From: CAZWCE01 sp964632505
Lineage (GTDB): Bacteria; Planctomycetota; Planctomycetia; Pirellulales; Thermoguttaceae
NCBI GenBank assembly: GCA_964632505.1
Contig: CAZWCE010000008.1
Span: 1-64,000, forward strand
Reading direction: 5' to 3'
DNA length: 64,000 nucleotides
Shown here piece after piece: positions 44,944 through 53,678 of the stretch. Numbering within the stretch: position 1 is the stretch's first letter; every line of letters starts with the position of its first letter. The notes beneath the pieces are model-generated. The model saw only the letters and a list, made by a program, of their open reading frames with translations, made no database searches and had not been told where the DNA came from. Made by a program: the position numbers and the translations under genes.

Positions 44944-45049
44944 GAATCCGACCTCGATCACCTGACGGTTCTTGGTGTTGATAAAAATACAAAAAAACTT
45001 GCAGCCGGGGAGGCGATCATATCGCTCTTCTCCAGACATACTATTATTT

Positions 45050-45078
45050 ATGTTAAACTAGGCTGTCCCGACTTGCAA
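45050..45078 (-). promoter_or_regulatory. Promoter candidate for the kinase gene
   Basis: On the minus strand, TTGCAA (45078-45073), 17 bp, TAACAT (45055-45050); 4 of 6 matches at each hexamer. It gives a leader of about 100 nt. The rest of the 465-bp divergent region 44944-45408 has no gene that I can support. Confidence 0.4.
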
Positions 45079-45192
45079 TCAGAAATTCCTAAAATGCCAC
45101 TCATTTGAGCGGTGGGGTGGGGGTCGGTCGGGCCTTTCTTTCTTGGGCCTTGTTTTCCCTCGACCACGCTTTTCCGCCGCGATGTCGATCGC

Positions 45193-45221
45193 TTGCAACC
45201 GGTCGGCAATGCTGTTATGTT
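45193..45221 (+). promoter_or_regulatory. Promoter candidate for the Gfo/Idh gene
   Basis: TTGCAA (45193-45198), 17 bp, TATGTT (45216-45221); 4 of 6 matches at each hexamer. It is about 190 bp before the ATG at 45409 and in the same divergent region as the kinase promoter. Confidence 0.4.
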
Positions 45222-45408
45222 GTTTTGAATCTGCAAGTTCCTTCAAAGGCTCTTGCCGAAAAGGGGTTGGGATCGGTCGTTTTTTCCTCGGCTGTGATGA
45301 GTCGCGTGCTCGGCGCGAACTTCCAGCGGATGGCGGACCGCTCCTTCGTGCCCCGGAGGATTCAGGCAAGGAAAAAATCGTGCTTTCAGCAGGAAAGGAT
45401 GTTCGCCG

Positions 45409-46563
45409 ATGTCAAAAACGCTCAGAGTCGGGATGCTCGGTTGTGGTTTCATGGGCCGGGCCCATTCGAATGCCTATAATCAGGTCAACCATTTCTTTTC
45501 GTCGCTCGAGACCCGGCCGATACTCCAGGCGGTTTACAGTCGCGATGCAAAGCGGGCCCAGGACTTCGCCGACACCTGGGGATATGCGTCGATCGAGACG
45601 GATTGGAATCGGTTGATCGATCGCGACGATATCGACCTGATCGACGTGTGCACGCCGAACCATCTGCATCACGATCAGGTGATCGCGGCGGCCGAGGCCG
45701 GGAAGATTGTCTGCTGCGAGAAACCCCTGGCGATGAACACCGCCGAGGGTGAGGCGATGGTCGCGGCGGTGGAAAAGGCGGGCGTGGCGAACATGGTCTG
45801 GTTCAATTACCGCCGGGTTCCGGCGATCGCCCTGTTCAAGCAGGTGATTGAGGAAGACCGGGTCGGCAAGCCTTTCCACTACCGAGCGACCTACAACCAG
45901 GACTTCACGATCTCGACCGATGTGCCCCAGGGAGGGCGCGCCCTGTGGCGACTCGATTCCAACGTGGCCGGAAGCGGCGTGACCGGCGATTTGTTGGCCC
46001 ACTCGATCGACTCCGCCGAATGGCTCAACGGTCCCATCCGGAAAGTCGTCGCCCATACCGAGACGTTCATCAAGGAACGCAAGCATGCCGAAACCGGTCA
46101 GATGCAAAAGGTCGACATCGACGACGCCTGTATGTTCCTGGCGATCTTCGAGAACGGCTCGATCGGCACCTTCGAGAGTACCCGATACGCCCGGGGCCGC
46201 AAGAATTACAGCACGATGGAAATCAACGGGGCCAACGGGGCGCTCTATTTCAATCTCGAGGAACCGGAGTACATCGAGTATTTCCGCTACGCCGATCCCG
46301 ACGGCAACAAGATCGAGGATCACCTGACCGGGTGGCAGCGCATTCTGGTGACGAACTTCGAGCATCCCTATATGGACAAGTTCTGGGTGCCGGGGACGAT
46401 GATCGGCTACGAGCACACCTTCATTTGCGCCCTGGCCGATTTCCTCGATGCCCAGGAGAACGGCAAGCCGTTCCAGCCGGACATGAAGACGGCCCTTCGT
46501 ACGCAAAAGGTCTGCGACGGAGTGCTCGAAAGCGCGGCCAAGGGAACGTGGATCGAATTGTGA
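45409..46563 (+). CDS. Gfo/Idh/MocA-family oxidoreductase
   Basis: The protein has 384 residues and no signal peptide, so it is cytoplasmic. The NAD(P)-binding motif is VGMLGCGFMGRAHSNAY. The catalytic EKP motif is CCEKPLAMN. The C-terminal domain has GSGVTGDLLAHSIDSAEWL with the conserved Asp and His of this family. These enzymes oxidise sugars or inositols with NAD. The gene is followed by a hypothetical protein and two TIM-barrel isomerase/epimerase genes, an arrangement seen in rare-sugar or inositol breakdown clusters. A good AGGAAAGGATG site precedes the ATG. I cannot name the sugar. Confidence 0.9.
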   Translation: MSKTLRVGMLGCGFMGRAHSNAYNQVNHFFSSLETRPILQAVYSRDAKRAQDFADTWGYASIETDWNRLIDRDDIDLIDVCTPNHLHHDQVIAAAEAGKIVCCEKPLAMNTAEGEAMVAAVEKAGVANMVWFNYRRVPAIALFKQVIEEDRVGKPFHYRATYNQDFTISTDVPQGGRALWRLDSNVAGSGVTGDLLAHSIDSAEWLNGPIRKVVAHTETFIKERKHAETGQMQKVDIDDACMFLAIFENGSIGTFESTRYARGRKNYSTMEINGANGALYFNLEEPEYIEYFRYADPDGNKIEDHLTGWQRILVTNFEHPYMDKFWVPGTMIGYEHTFICALADFLDAQENGKPFQPDMKTALRTQKVCDGVLESAAKGTWIEL

Positions 46564-46603
46564 ACGCCGACGTTTGGTGCAAGGCGAATCAGAGAGTGAC
46601 AGC

Positions 46604-47329
46604 ATGAACTATTTTGCCCATGCCCGGCGATTCCTGCGGCACGTGGGGGTGCATCGGGAGCGCTTCGGCGAAGCGTTCCCCTACTTTCTCGCCGGAACGG
46701 CCCTGCCGGATTGGCTGAGCGTGATCGACCGCCGGGCCCGGATCCGCCGGAAACGTTTGCCGCCGTTTTGCGAGACGGAAAATCCGGTGACTCGGGCGGT
46801 CGCGGTGGGCGCCCGGCAACATTTGATCGACGATGCCGCCTTCCACCGGAGTGAGGCGTTCCTGTTGACGCTCGGCGAGGCGGCGGAGCAGTTGCGGAGG
46901 AATCATCCCGGGCAGAAACACCGATCCTTTTTCGCGCATTTGATGGTCGAGGTGCTGCTCGACGACACGTTGATCGCCCGAGAACGCGACTTGCTCGACG
47001 ACTACTATCGCGAGCTGGAGCGGATCGACCCGGAGCGTTTGGCCGCCGAGGTGGCTCCCATGACCGGCCGCGAAGTACCGGAGCTCGGGAGATTCGTCGC
47101 CCTGTTTCGTCGGGGAAGGATTCTCGAGGACTACGCCGACGACGCGATGCTCTTCTTCCGGATGAGCCAAGTGATGCAGCGGGTCGGCATCGGCCCGCTT
47201 TGGAAAGGGTGTCGCGACGTCTTTCCGAATCTTCGGGAGTTGGTGGCCGATCGGGCCGAGGCGATGCGCGCCGCCGCCGAGGCCGAGACCGCCTGTCCTC
47301 TCGCCGTGAACGCGGAGCGGCGCGGATAG
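46604..47329 (+). CDS. Hypothetical protein resembling acyl carrier protein phosphodiesterase
   Basis: The protein has 241 residues from the ATG at 46604; the frame is open to 46574 without a ribosome site. The start MNYFAHARRFL, then FLAGTALPDWL (about 28-38), ARQHLIDDAAFHRSEAFLL (about 75-93) and FFAHLMVEVLLDDTLIA (about 113-129) are all-alpha, His/Asp-bearing blocks. Their order recalls AcpH and related HD-like hydrolases, though the match is weak. It lies 40 bp after the Gfo/Idh gene and is probably in the same transcript. A hydrolase with bound metal is a guess from the His and Asp residues. Confidence 0.55.
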   Translation: MNYFAHARRFLRHVGVHRERFGEAFPYFLAGTALPDWLSVIDRRARIRRKRLPPFCETENPVTRAVAVGARQHLIDDAAFHRSEAFLLTLGEAAEQLRRNHPGQKHRSFFAHLMVEVLLDDTLIARERDLLDDYYRELERIDPERLAAEVAPMTGREVPELGRFVALFRRGRILEDYADDAMLFFRMSQVMQRVGIGPLWKGCRDVFPNLRELVADRAEAMRAAAEAETACPLAVNAERRG

Positions 47330-47414
47330 CTCGTCTCGAACCAGAGGGTGGCCCGGCTACACGATGGATGCGACGCGCCATGGTATCAATTACTGTACAG
47401 AAGGAGAACCAGGT

Positions 47415-48263
47415 ATGAAATACGGAATGAATCTGTTGATGTGGACCGATACCCTTTCGGACGACATGCTCCCGCTCTTGGAGGAACTCAAGGAGATCGG
47501 ATTCGACACGGTGGAGTTGCCGATCTTCGACGATGTTCCCGAGGCGGCGGCGACGTGGGGCAAGCAGATGGATGAGCTGTCGCTCTCGCGGACCGCCACG
47601 GCGATCTGCGGCCCCGAGCAGAATATGATCAGTCCCGATTCGGCGATCCGCCAAGCCGGAATCGAGTGGAACAAACGGATCCTCGACTGCTGCGCCGCCG
47701 CCGGGTGCGAGGTGATGGCCGGGCCGTTCCATTCGGCGCTCGGGGTCTTCACCGGTCAGGGGCCGACCGAAGATGAGTGGAAATGGGGCGTCGAGTCGAT
47801 GCGCGAGGTCGCCGAGCATGCCGGGAATGTGAACGTGAAGCTCGGTTTGGAATACCTGAACCGTTTCGAATGCTACTTTCTGAACACCGCCGCCGACGGG
47901 GCCCGGTTCGTCCGCGAAGTCGACCACCCCGCTTGCGGAATGATGTACGATACGTTCCACGCCCACATCGAGGAGAAGAGTATCACCGAGGCGATCCGTT
48001 CGCTGAAGGAGTGCCTGGTGCATGTGCATATCTCCGAGAACGACCGCAGTACGCCGGGGCAGGGGAATGTCCGCTGGGAGGAGAATTTCGATACCCTCCA
48101 CGAGATCGGTTACGACGGGCCGATGGTCTGCGAGGCGTTCGGCTTGGCCCTGGAGAAGCTGATTCCCGCGACCAAGATCTGGCGACGGATGTACGAAAAT
48201 GAAAAGCAACTGGCGACCGACACGCTGACCTTCATGAAAAATGAGGTCCGTCGCCGGTGGTAA
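47415..48263 (+). CDS. TIM-barrel sugar epimerase, D-tagatose 3-epimerase-like
   Basis: The protein has 282 residues from the ATG at 47415, with AAGGAG 8 bp upstream; the longer open frame lacks support. It fits the AP-endonuclease-2/xylose isomerase-like barrel. The metal and catalytic residues of the D-tagatose/D-psicose 3-epimerase family are present: Glu146 (LGLEYLNRFE), Asp179 (MMYDTFHAHIEE), His205 (VHVHISENDRSTPGQG) and Glu240 (MVCEAFG). The HISENDR...PGQG element is a hallmark of that family. It would epimerise a ketose at C3. It is near a Gfo/Idh gene and a second isomerase gene, pointing to a shared sugar route. Confidence 0.85.
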   Translation: MKYGMNLLMWTDTLSDDMLPLLEELKEIGFDTVELPIFDDVPEAAATWGKQMDELSLSRTATAICGPEQNMISPDSAIRQAGIEWNKRILDCCAAAGCEVMAGPFHSALGVFTGQGPTEDEWKWGVESMREVAEHAGNVNVKLGLEYLNRFECYFLNTAADGARFVREVDHPACGMMYDTFHAHIEEKSITEAIRSLKECLVHVHISENDRSTPGQGNVRWEENFDTLHEIGYDGPMVCEAFGLALEKLIPATKIWRRMYENEKQLATDTLTFMKNEVRRRW

Positions 48264-48381
48264 CGCTCGCCGTCGCTGAGACCATCTCTTCCATGGCTTT
48301 CGGTGAAGTGATGCCGGAAGCCTTATTTGTGCGCCGCGGCCGAGGCGTTCGTTTCCCTCAACCTTGGCCCGGTGGCGGTCC

Positions 48382-48410
48382 TCGACAGAAAACCGTCCGG
48401 CTCCTATAAT
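48382..48410 (+). promoter_or_regulatory. Near-consensus promoter for the sugar isomerase gene
   Basis: TCGACA (48382-48387), 17 bp, TATAAT (48405-48410). Only one base differs from the bacterial consensus. It lies 127 bp before the ATG at 48537, so the isomerase can be transcribed separately from the genes upstream. Confidence 0.75.
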
Positions 48411-48536
48411 GCGGAGGAATGTCCGGAAGGAAGTGCTTTTTCGGACGGCACGACCGCTTGCCGGCGAAAGAAGTGAAGCCGCAACAGAGTTGATGTGCGA
48501 GATCGTTGTTTCGCGAGAGAAAAGGAGACGGCCATA

Positions 48537-49361
48537 ATGCGTTACGCCATTTGCAACGAAACCTTCCAGGATTGGCCTTTCGAAAAGGCGTTTGCCTTCG
48601 CCGCCGAATGTGGATACGGCGGGGTGGAGATCGCGCCGTTCACGATCCATCCCGATGCCCGAGAGATCGACGCGGCGAAACGGACCGAGGTGCGCCGGCA
48701 GGTGGAGACGGCCGGCCTCGAGGTGACCGGGCTTCACTGGTTGTTGGCGAAAACCGAAGGTTTCTACATGACCACCCCCGACGACGACGTCCGGCGGAAG
48801 ACGGCCGATTATTTCATCGAACTGGCCCGACTCTGCGCCGACTTGGGCGGCAAGTATTTGGTGTGCGGTTCGCCGCATCAGCGGAATCTGCTCGAGGGGG
48901 TTTCTCACGCTCAGGCGATGGACCTGGCTGCCGATCTGTTCACCAAGGTCGTGCCCGCCTTGGAGGAGAACGATGTCCTCTTGACGCTTGAACCGCTCGC
49001 GCCGGCGGAGACCGATTTTCTCCAGACGACCGAATCGGCGGTCGCGTTGATCCGCAAGATCGGTTCTCCCCACCTCCGGCTCCATCTCGATTGCAAGGCG
49101 ATGGCGAGCGAATCGAAGCCGATCGAACAACTCATCCGCGAGAATCGCGACGATTTGGCGACGTTCCACGCGAACGACCCGAATTTGCAGGGACCCGGTT
49201 TCGGAGACTTGGAGTTCGCTCCCATTTTGACCGCGCTGGCGGAGGTGGAATTCACCAACTGGGTCTCCGTGGAGGTGTTCGACTACAGTCCGGGGGTGGA
49301 GTCGCTGGTCCGCGACAGCATTGAGTATCTCAAGCGAACCGAAGCCGCCCTGGGGGGTTGA
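48537..49361 (+). CDS. Sugar phosphate isomerase/epimerase family protein
   Basis: The protein has 274 residues from the ATG at 48537, with AAAGGAG 9 bp upstream. It has the xylose isomerase-like TIM-barrel pattern: MRYAICNETFQDWPFEKAFAF then GYGGVEIAPFTI, LEVTGLHWLLA, GGKYLVCGSPHQRN, LTLEPLAPAETDFLQT with the Glu metal ligand, LRLHLDCKAM with Asp, ATFHANDPN with His, and WVSVEVFDYSPG with the last Glu. All four metal-ligand positions are present, so it should be active. It is distinct from the preceding epimerase (no PGQG motif). A ketose or inositol product is likely; nothing in the sequence fixes it. Confidence 0.85.
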   Translation: MRYAICNETFQDWPFEKAFAFAAECGYGGVEIAPFTIHPDAREIDAAKRTEVRRQVETAGLEVTGLHWLLAKTEGFYMTTPDDDVRRKTADYFIELARLCADLGGKYLVCGSPHQRNLLEGVSHAQAMDLAADLFTKVVPALEENDVLLTLEPLAPAETDFLQTTESAVALIRKIGSPHLRLHLDCKAMASESKPIEQLIRENRDDLATFHANDPNLQGPGFGDLEFAPILTALAEVEFTNWVSVEVFDYSPGVESLVRDSIEYLKRTEAALGG

Positions 49362-49537
49362 CCTGGAGGTTCGGGTTGCGCGGGAATTGCCGATCCTGCC
49401 TACCGGCGAATCGTTGCCGGTTGGAGAAAGGGGGGATCTTGCGGAAAGTTTGTCAATCGATCGCCGCCGTTGGCCGAATCATGTAATATCCGTTTCTTCC
49501 CCCATTTTCTTCACTTCAGCCGGGAAAGCGATATTCC

Positions 49538-49963
49538 ATGACGATGCAGAACCAGACAAAGGTGTTGATCATCGACGATGAGCGTGCCCTCCTCGAGGAA
49601 GTCTCCACGTCGCTCGAGAAATCCCATTACGATTGTGTTTGCTGTGCGACGAGCGAGGAGGCGATGGCGGCCGCCGAGCGCGAAACGTTCGATCTGATCA
49701 TTTCCGACATCAATCTCGGCGGGGCCAGCGGGTTGACGCTGATCAGCCGGATTCGCGACATGGAGATCCAAGAGGAAACGCCGGTGATTTTCCTCTCCGG
49801 CGCGCAGATTCCGGATATCATTCGTCGCAGCCATGCGGCCGGTGGTTCCTATTATCTCCGCAAGCCGTTTGATCCGGACGTCCTGATCGAACTGGTCGAC
49901 AAGGCTCTCTGGATGCCGCATCTGGTTCACGATCAGGCTCGACGTCAGACCGTCACCGCTTGA
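49538..49963 (+). CDS. Single-domain response regulator (CheY-like)
   Basis: The protein has 141 residues, all receiver domain. It has the acidic pair in VLIIDDERALLEE (Asp13-Asp14), the phosphoacceptor Asp56 in FDLIISDINLGG, the switch Ser in PVIFLSGAQ and the conserved Lys in YYLRKPFDPD. There is no output domain, so it probably acts by protein contact. No histidine kinase gene is adjacent. It stands between the sugar isomerase gene and the galT-like gene, and may serve as a signalling relay unrelated to them. The ATG is the second of two in-frame candidates near the start. Confidence 0.9.
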   Translation: MTMQNQTKVLIIDDERALLEEVSTSLEKSHYDCVCCATSEEAMAAAERETFDLIISDINLGGASGLTLISRIRDMEIQEETPVIFLSGAQIPDIIRRSHAAGGSYYLRKPFDPDVLIELVDKALWMPHLVHDQARRQTVTA

Positions 49964-50072
49964 GTTGGAAGTTCCACCGGGCATGAGAGGATGCAAGGGA
50001 GATTCCCGAACCTCCCGGCGGCCTCGGGCGACATGGAGCGTCCAAATCAACGCGAAGGAAGGAAGTCGATTC

Positions 50073-51170
50073 ATGCCCGAGTACCGAAGAGATCCGCTGA
50101 GCGGTCGCTGGTGCATCATTGCGGAGCGTCGTGCGGCGCGTCCCCATCAGTTCGATGAAGCCGACGGCGGAATCGACGAACGAAAACCGACGAGCGACGC
50201 CCCCCGGGAGGATTGCCCGTTCTGCCGGGGCAATGAAGCGGAGACCCCGCCGGAAATCGACGTCGATCGTCCCGTCGAAGGCACCCCGGGCGATGATACT
50301 TGGCGCGTTCGCGTGGTGCCGAACAAGTACCCGGCGGTGGAACGCATCGAAGAAGAAGCATCGATCGACTGCGATGATCTGGAATGGATTTCCGAGGAAG
50401 CTTGGCAACATTCCCGCGATCATCAACTCGCCTACACCGCGATTCCCGGCCTCGGCGAGCATGAGGTGATCATCGATACCCCCCGCCACGTGCTGAGTCT
50501 TTCCGATCTGGATGATGGGGAAGCCGAGCGGGTCTTCCGCATGTACACGCGCCGGCTCCGGGCCCTTTCCGAAAAAGGGTGCTGGAAGCACGCGCTGCTT
50601 TTCAAGAATGTCGGCCGTTCGGCCGGCGCTTCTCTGCCGCATACCCACACCCAGCTCATGGCCACGCCGTTCGTGCTGCCGACGGTGCACAATGAGATGC
50701 AACGCGCACGTCGATACCTTCAGAAGCATGGAACCTGCCTGGCGTGCGATTATCTCGAGCGGGAATTGCGTCACGAAGTCCGTGTGGTCGAAGTGACCGA
50801 CCTATACGTGGTGATGTGCCCTTACGCTCCCCGTTTTCCGATGGAAGTCTCGATCCTCCCCCGGCAGCATCACACCCGGTTTGAATACACCCCCGACGAT
50901 CAGCTCGCCGAACTGGCCCGGTTGGCCCGACGGACGGTCCTCCGGCTGGAAAAGGCGGTGCCCCACCGCAGTCTGCCGCTGGCGTACAACATGATCTTCT
51001 ACTCCGCTCCCTTCACACCGATCGAGCGATACGACTATCACTGGCGGATTCTGGTCATGCCGAGTTTGGCGAAGGCGGCCGGCTTCGAGTGGGGAAGCGG
51101 ACTGCACATCAATCCCTTCTCCCCGGAAAAGACCGCCGAGCGCCTCCGTTCCCTTTTCCAGGAACTTTGA
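50073..51170 (+). CDS. galT: GalT-like nucleotidyltransferase (HIT superfamily)
   Basis: The protein has 365 residues from the ATG at 50073, with AAGGAAGGAAG upstream; the open frame to 49965 lacks support. The zinc motif CPFCRGNE is at Cys48 and Cys51. The active-site block is GASLPHTHTQLMA, in which the catalytic His takes the place of the HPH motif of standard GalT. The second zinc or structural element is LACDYLERE, and FPMEVSILPRQHH follows near the C-terminus. Hexose-1-phosphate uridylyl- or adenylyl-transfer is likely; some family members act on ADP-glucose. Its neighbour is a GH57 enzyme, a pairing that would suit glycogen metabolism. Confidence 0.85.
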   Translation: MPEYRRDPLSGRWCIIAERRAARPHQFDEADGGIDERKPTSDAPREDCPFCRGNEAETPPEIDVDRPVEGTPGDDTWRVRVVPNKYPAVERIEEEASIDCDDLEWISEEAWQHSRDHQLAYTAIPGLGEHEVIIDTPRHVLSLSDLDDGEAERVFRMYTRRLRALSEKGCWKHALLFKNVGRSAGASLPHTHTQLMATPFVLPTVHNEMQRARRYLQKHGTCLACDYLERELRHEVRVVEVTDLYVVMCPYAPRFPMEVSILPRQHHTRFEYTPDDQLAELARLARRTVLRLEKAVPHRSLPLAYNMIFYSAPFTPIERYDYHWRILVMPSLAKAAGFEWGSGLHINPFSPEKTAERLRSLFQEL

Positions 51171-51485
51171 CGCGCCCGAGTTCTCGGGGAGAAGCGAAAG
51201 AGTCCCTGGGACATGGCAATGCTTCAGTGGCGAAATCTCTTTCTTCGTTTTATGCCGATCGGTCCACTTGGATCGAAAAGGTCGGCTCGCCGCCAAAATA
51301 GGCGGTATTGGAATGAGTTTTTCTTTCCGGCAGGTTGGATAATAAAGGCAATGTGGGACGATGAATAAGACGTTCCCGGCGTCCTTTCATCGGGAACCCT
51401 CGGTTTTTTCGTCTTGTACCCAATCGCGCTTGCCCCCTGCGTTTGGGGAATCGTTGTTTCCCACCTCCCCAAGAAAGAGAACACG
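51171..51485. other. Intergenic region between galT and the GH57 gene
   Basis: No gene is seen in these 315 bp. A small inverted repeat, CCCGAG-TT-CTCGGG (51175-51188), lies 5 bp after the galT stop without a T-run, so it is not a clear terminator. A GATAAT box is near 51340 without a good minus-35. Confidence 0.4.
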
Positions 51486-53657
51486 ATGCCGCGTCCGATT
51501 CGCTTCCTCTTTGCCCTGCACAATCATCAGCCCATCGGAAATTTCGAACATGTCTTCGAACAGTCGTACCAGGAGAGTTACCTTCCGTTTTTGAACGTCT
51601 TCGAGCGTTTCCCGTCGATCCGCATGGGATTGCACACGAGCGGCTCGTTGATGGAATGGCTCGACGCCGAACATCCCGATTACGTCGACCGCCTCGCCGA
51701 TCTGGTCAAGGAAGGCCGCATCGAGATTCTCGGCGGCCCCATGTACGAACCGATCCTCGCAATGCTTCCCTCCCGCGACCGTATCGGCCAGATCAACGCC
51801 TACACGACATGGCTGGAAAGTCGGTTGGGGACCGACGTGACCGGGATGTGGATTCCCGAACGGGTCTGGGAACAGTCGTACGTGGCCGATTTGGCACACG
51901 CCGGCATGAAGTACACCATCTTGGACGACTTCCATTTCAAGAACGCCGGGCTCTCCGAGGACGACCTCTCGCGCCATTTCGTGACCGAGGACCACGGGCG
52001 AATCCTCTCGATCTTTCCGGGCAGCGAGCGGCTGCGTTACCTCATTCCGTTCGGCACGCCGGAGGAAGTGATCGACCACTTCGCCGCGTTTTCCGAGCAG
52101 CACACCGATCCGGTCATCACCTTCGGCGACGACGGCGAAAAGTTCGGCACCTGGCCCGATACCTATCATTACGTCTATGAAGAACGGTGGTTGGAGCGGT
52201 TTTTCGAAGCCCTCCAGGCCAACGCCGACTGGATTCGCATGGTCACTCCGAGCGAGGCGCTCGACGAAGTTCCCCCGACCGGGAAGATCTACCTGCCTGA
52301 GGCGAGTTACCGGGAGATGACCGAATGGTCGATGCCCTCGGACCGCCAGGTCGATTTCGATCGCCTGCGGAACGAGATGGCCGACGATGCCCGGTGGTCG
52401 GAGTTGCAGCGCTATCTGCGCGGCGGCTACTGGCGGAACTTCAAGGTGCGGTACCCCGAGTCGGACGAGATGTACACCCGGATGATGGCCGTCAGCCAGC
52501 GTCTCGCCCGGGCGACCGAGGCCGGTTACAAAGGGCCCCGCATGCTGGAAGCAGCGGACGCACTCTATCGCGGTCAGTGCAACTGCAGCTACTGGCACGG
52601 TGCTTTCGGCGGCATCTATCTGCCGCATTTGCGGAATGCGGTCTACTCGAACCTGATCCGCGCCGACAATCTCCTGGATCGCATCGCCGAAAAGGGACCG
52701 CATTGGGTGGAGGCGAAGGTCGGCGATTTCAACTTCGACGGCATCAACGAAGTCCGGCTTTCCAACGCCCGATTGCACGCCCTCGTGGCCCCGCGGCAAG
52801 GTGGCCACCTTTACGAACTCGACGTGAAGTCGATCTGCCACAACCTGTTGGCGACGATCTCCCGCGGGCACGAGGCCTACCATGAGAAGGTCCGCGCCGG
52901 CAGCCGCGAAGGAGAGGAGGCGTGCTCCAGCATTCACGACCGGGTCATCTTCAAACAGGAGGGACTCGACGAAGCACTCCAGTACGACGCCTATCCCCGC
53001 AAGAGCCTGATCGATTTGTTCTACGACTGCGATGTCGACGCGGAAAGCGTCCGGCGAGGGACCGCCGCGCAAAAAGGCTCGTTCGTCCACGCCGACTACG
53101 AAGCGGTGGTCCGCCGCAAAACAGACCGCATCCAGGTTCTGTTGTCCTACGAGGGAACCGCCTACGGCGCCCCGGTCCGCGTGAAAAAGGCGATCACCCT
53201 CAGTGCCGGAAGCAACGTGCTGGAGGTCGCCTACAAGTTGGAGAATCTCCCCCACGATTATCGCCTGCACTTCGCCGTCGAGATGAACTTCGCGGGCCTA
53301 CCGGGCGAGGCCGACGATCGCTTCTTCCGCACTCTCGGCGGCGACCGCCTCGGGCATCTCGGGTCGGCGCTCGACCTGCAGGATCAGGCGGGATTGGCGC
53401 TGGCCGACCAGTGGTTGGGGATCGATGTCCGCATAGAGGTCTCGCGGCCGACCCATTTTTACACCTTTCCGGTCCAGTCGGTCAGCCAGTCGGAGGGCGG
53501 TTTCGAGCTGGTGCATCAGTCCGTCGCGGTGCAGCCGCACTGGTTCATCGAACCGGACGAGCACGGCGACTGGTCGGTGGTGATGAATCTGGTTTGCGAT
53601 ACCACGCTCTCCGAAGAGCGCTTGGCCGAGGATTCCCTGGTCGAGATGATGAGCTGA
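51486..53657 (+). CDS. GH57-family 4-alpha-glucanotransferase/alpha-amylase
   Basis: The protein has 723 residues from the ATG at 51486. The GH57 signatures are in order: FLFALHNHQPIGNFEHVF (about 7-24), GLHTSGSL, GPMYEPIL, MWIPERVWE with nucleophile Glu125, and ITFGDDGEKFGTWP with acid/base Asp215 or Asp216. YWHGAFGGIYLPHLRNAVY (about 376-394) is the fourth conserved block. A C-terminal beta-domain (DUF1926/1925-like, GHLYELDVKSICHNLLATIS and onward) completes a typical GT57 enzyme. It would act on alpha-1,4-glucans such as glycogen. It has no signal peptide. The following umuC gene is convergent, 21 bp away. Confidence 0.92.
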   Translation: MPRPIRFLFALHNHQPIGNFEHVFEQSYQESYLPFLNVFERFPSIRMGLHTSGSLMEWLDAEHPDYVDRLADLVKEGRIEILGGPMYEPILAMLPSRDRIGQINAYTTWLESRLGTDVTGMWIPERVWEQSYVADLAHAGMKYTILDDFHFKNAGLSEDDLSRHFVTEDHGRILSIFPGSERLRYLIPFGTPEEVIDHFAAFSEQHTDPVITFGDDGEKFGTWPDTYHYVYEERWLERFFEALQANADWIRMVTPSEALDEVPPTGKIYLPEASYREMTEWSMPSDRQVDFDRLRNEMADDARWSELQRYLRGGYWRNFKVRYPESDEMYTRMMAVSQRLARATEAGYKGPRMLEAADALYRGQCNCSYWHGAFGGIYLPHLRNAVYSNLIRADNLLDRIAEKGPHWVEAKVGDFNFDGINEVRLSNARLHALVAPRQGGHLYELDVKSICHNLLATISRGHEAYHEKVRAGSREGEEACSSIHDRVIFKQEGLDEALQYDAYPRKSLIDLFYDCDVDAESVRRGTAAQKGSFVHADYEAVVRRKTDRIQVLLSYEGTAYGAPVRVKKAITLSAGSNVLEVAYKLENLPHDYRLHFAVEMNFAGLPGEADDRFFRTLGGDRLGHLGSALDLQDQAGLALADQWLGIDVRIEVSRPTHFYTFPVQSVSQSEGGFELVHQSVAVQPHWFIEPDEHGDWSVVMNLVCDTTLSEERLAEDSLVEMMS

Positions 53658-53678
53658 CCATGAGGGACAGGGCAAGGC

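Noticed and set aside
46407..49169. 920-residue minus-strand frame
   Set aside because: It is antisense to four genes with clear family motifs, and has the high Arg/Pro content of a shadow frame.
49402..49421. Inverted repeat ACCGGC-N8-GCCGGT before the response regulator gene
   Set aside because: Short and without a T-run or promoter context, so neither a terminator nor an operator can be supported.
51387..53270. 627-residue minus-strand frame opposite the GH57 gene
   Set aside because: The plus strand has all GH57 catalytic motifs; the minus-strand product has none that I know.
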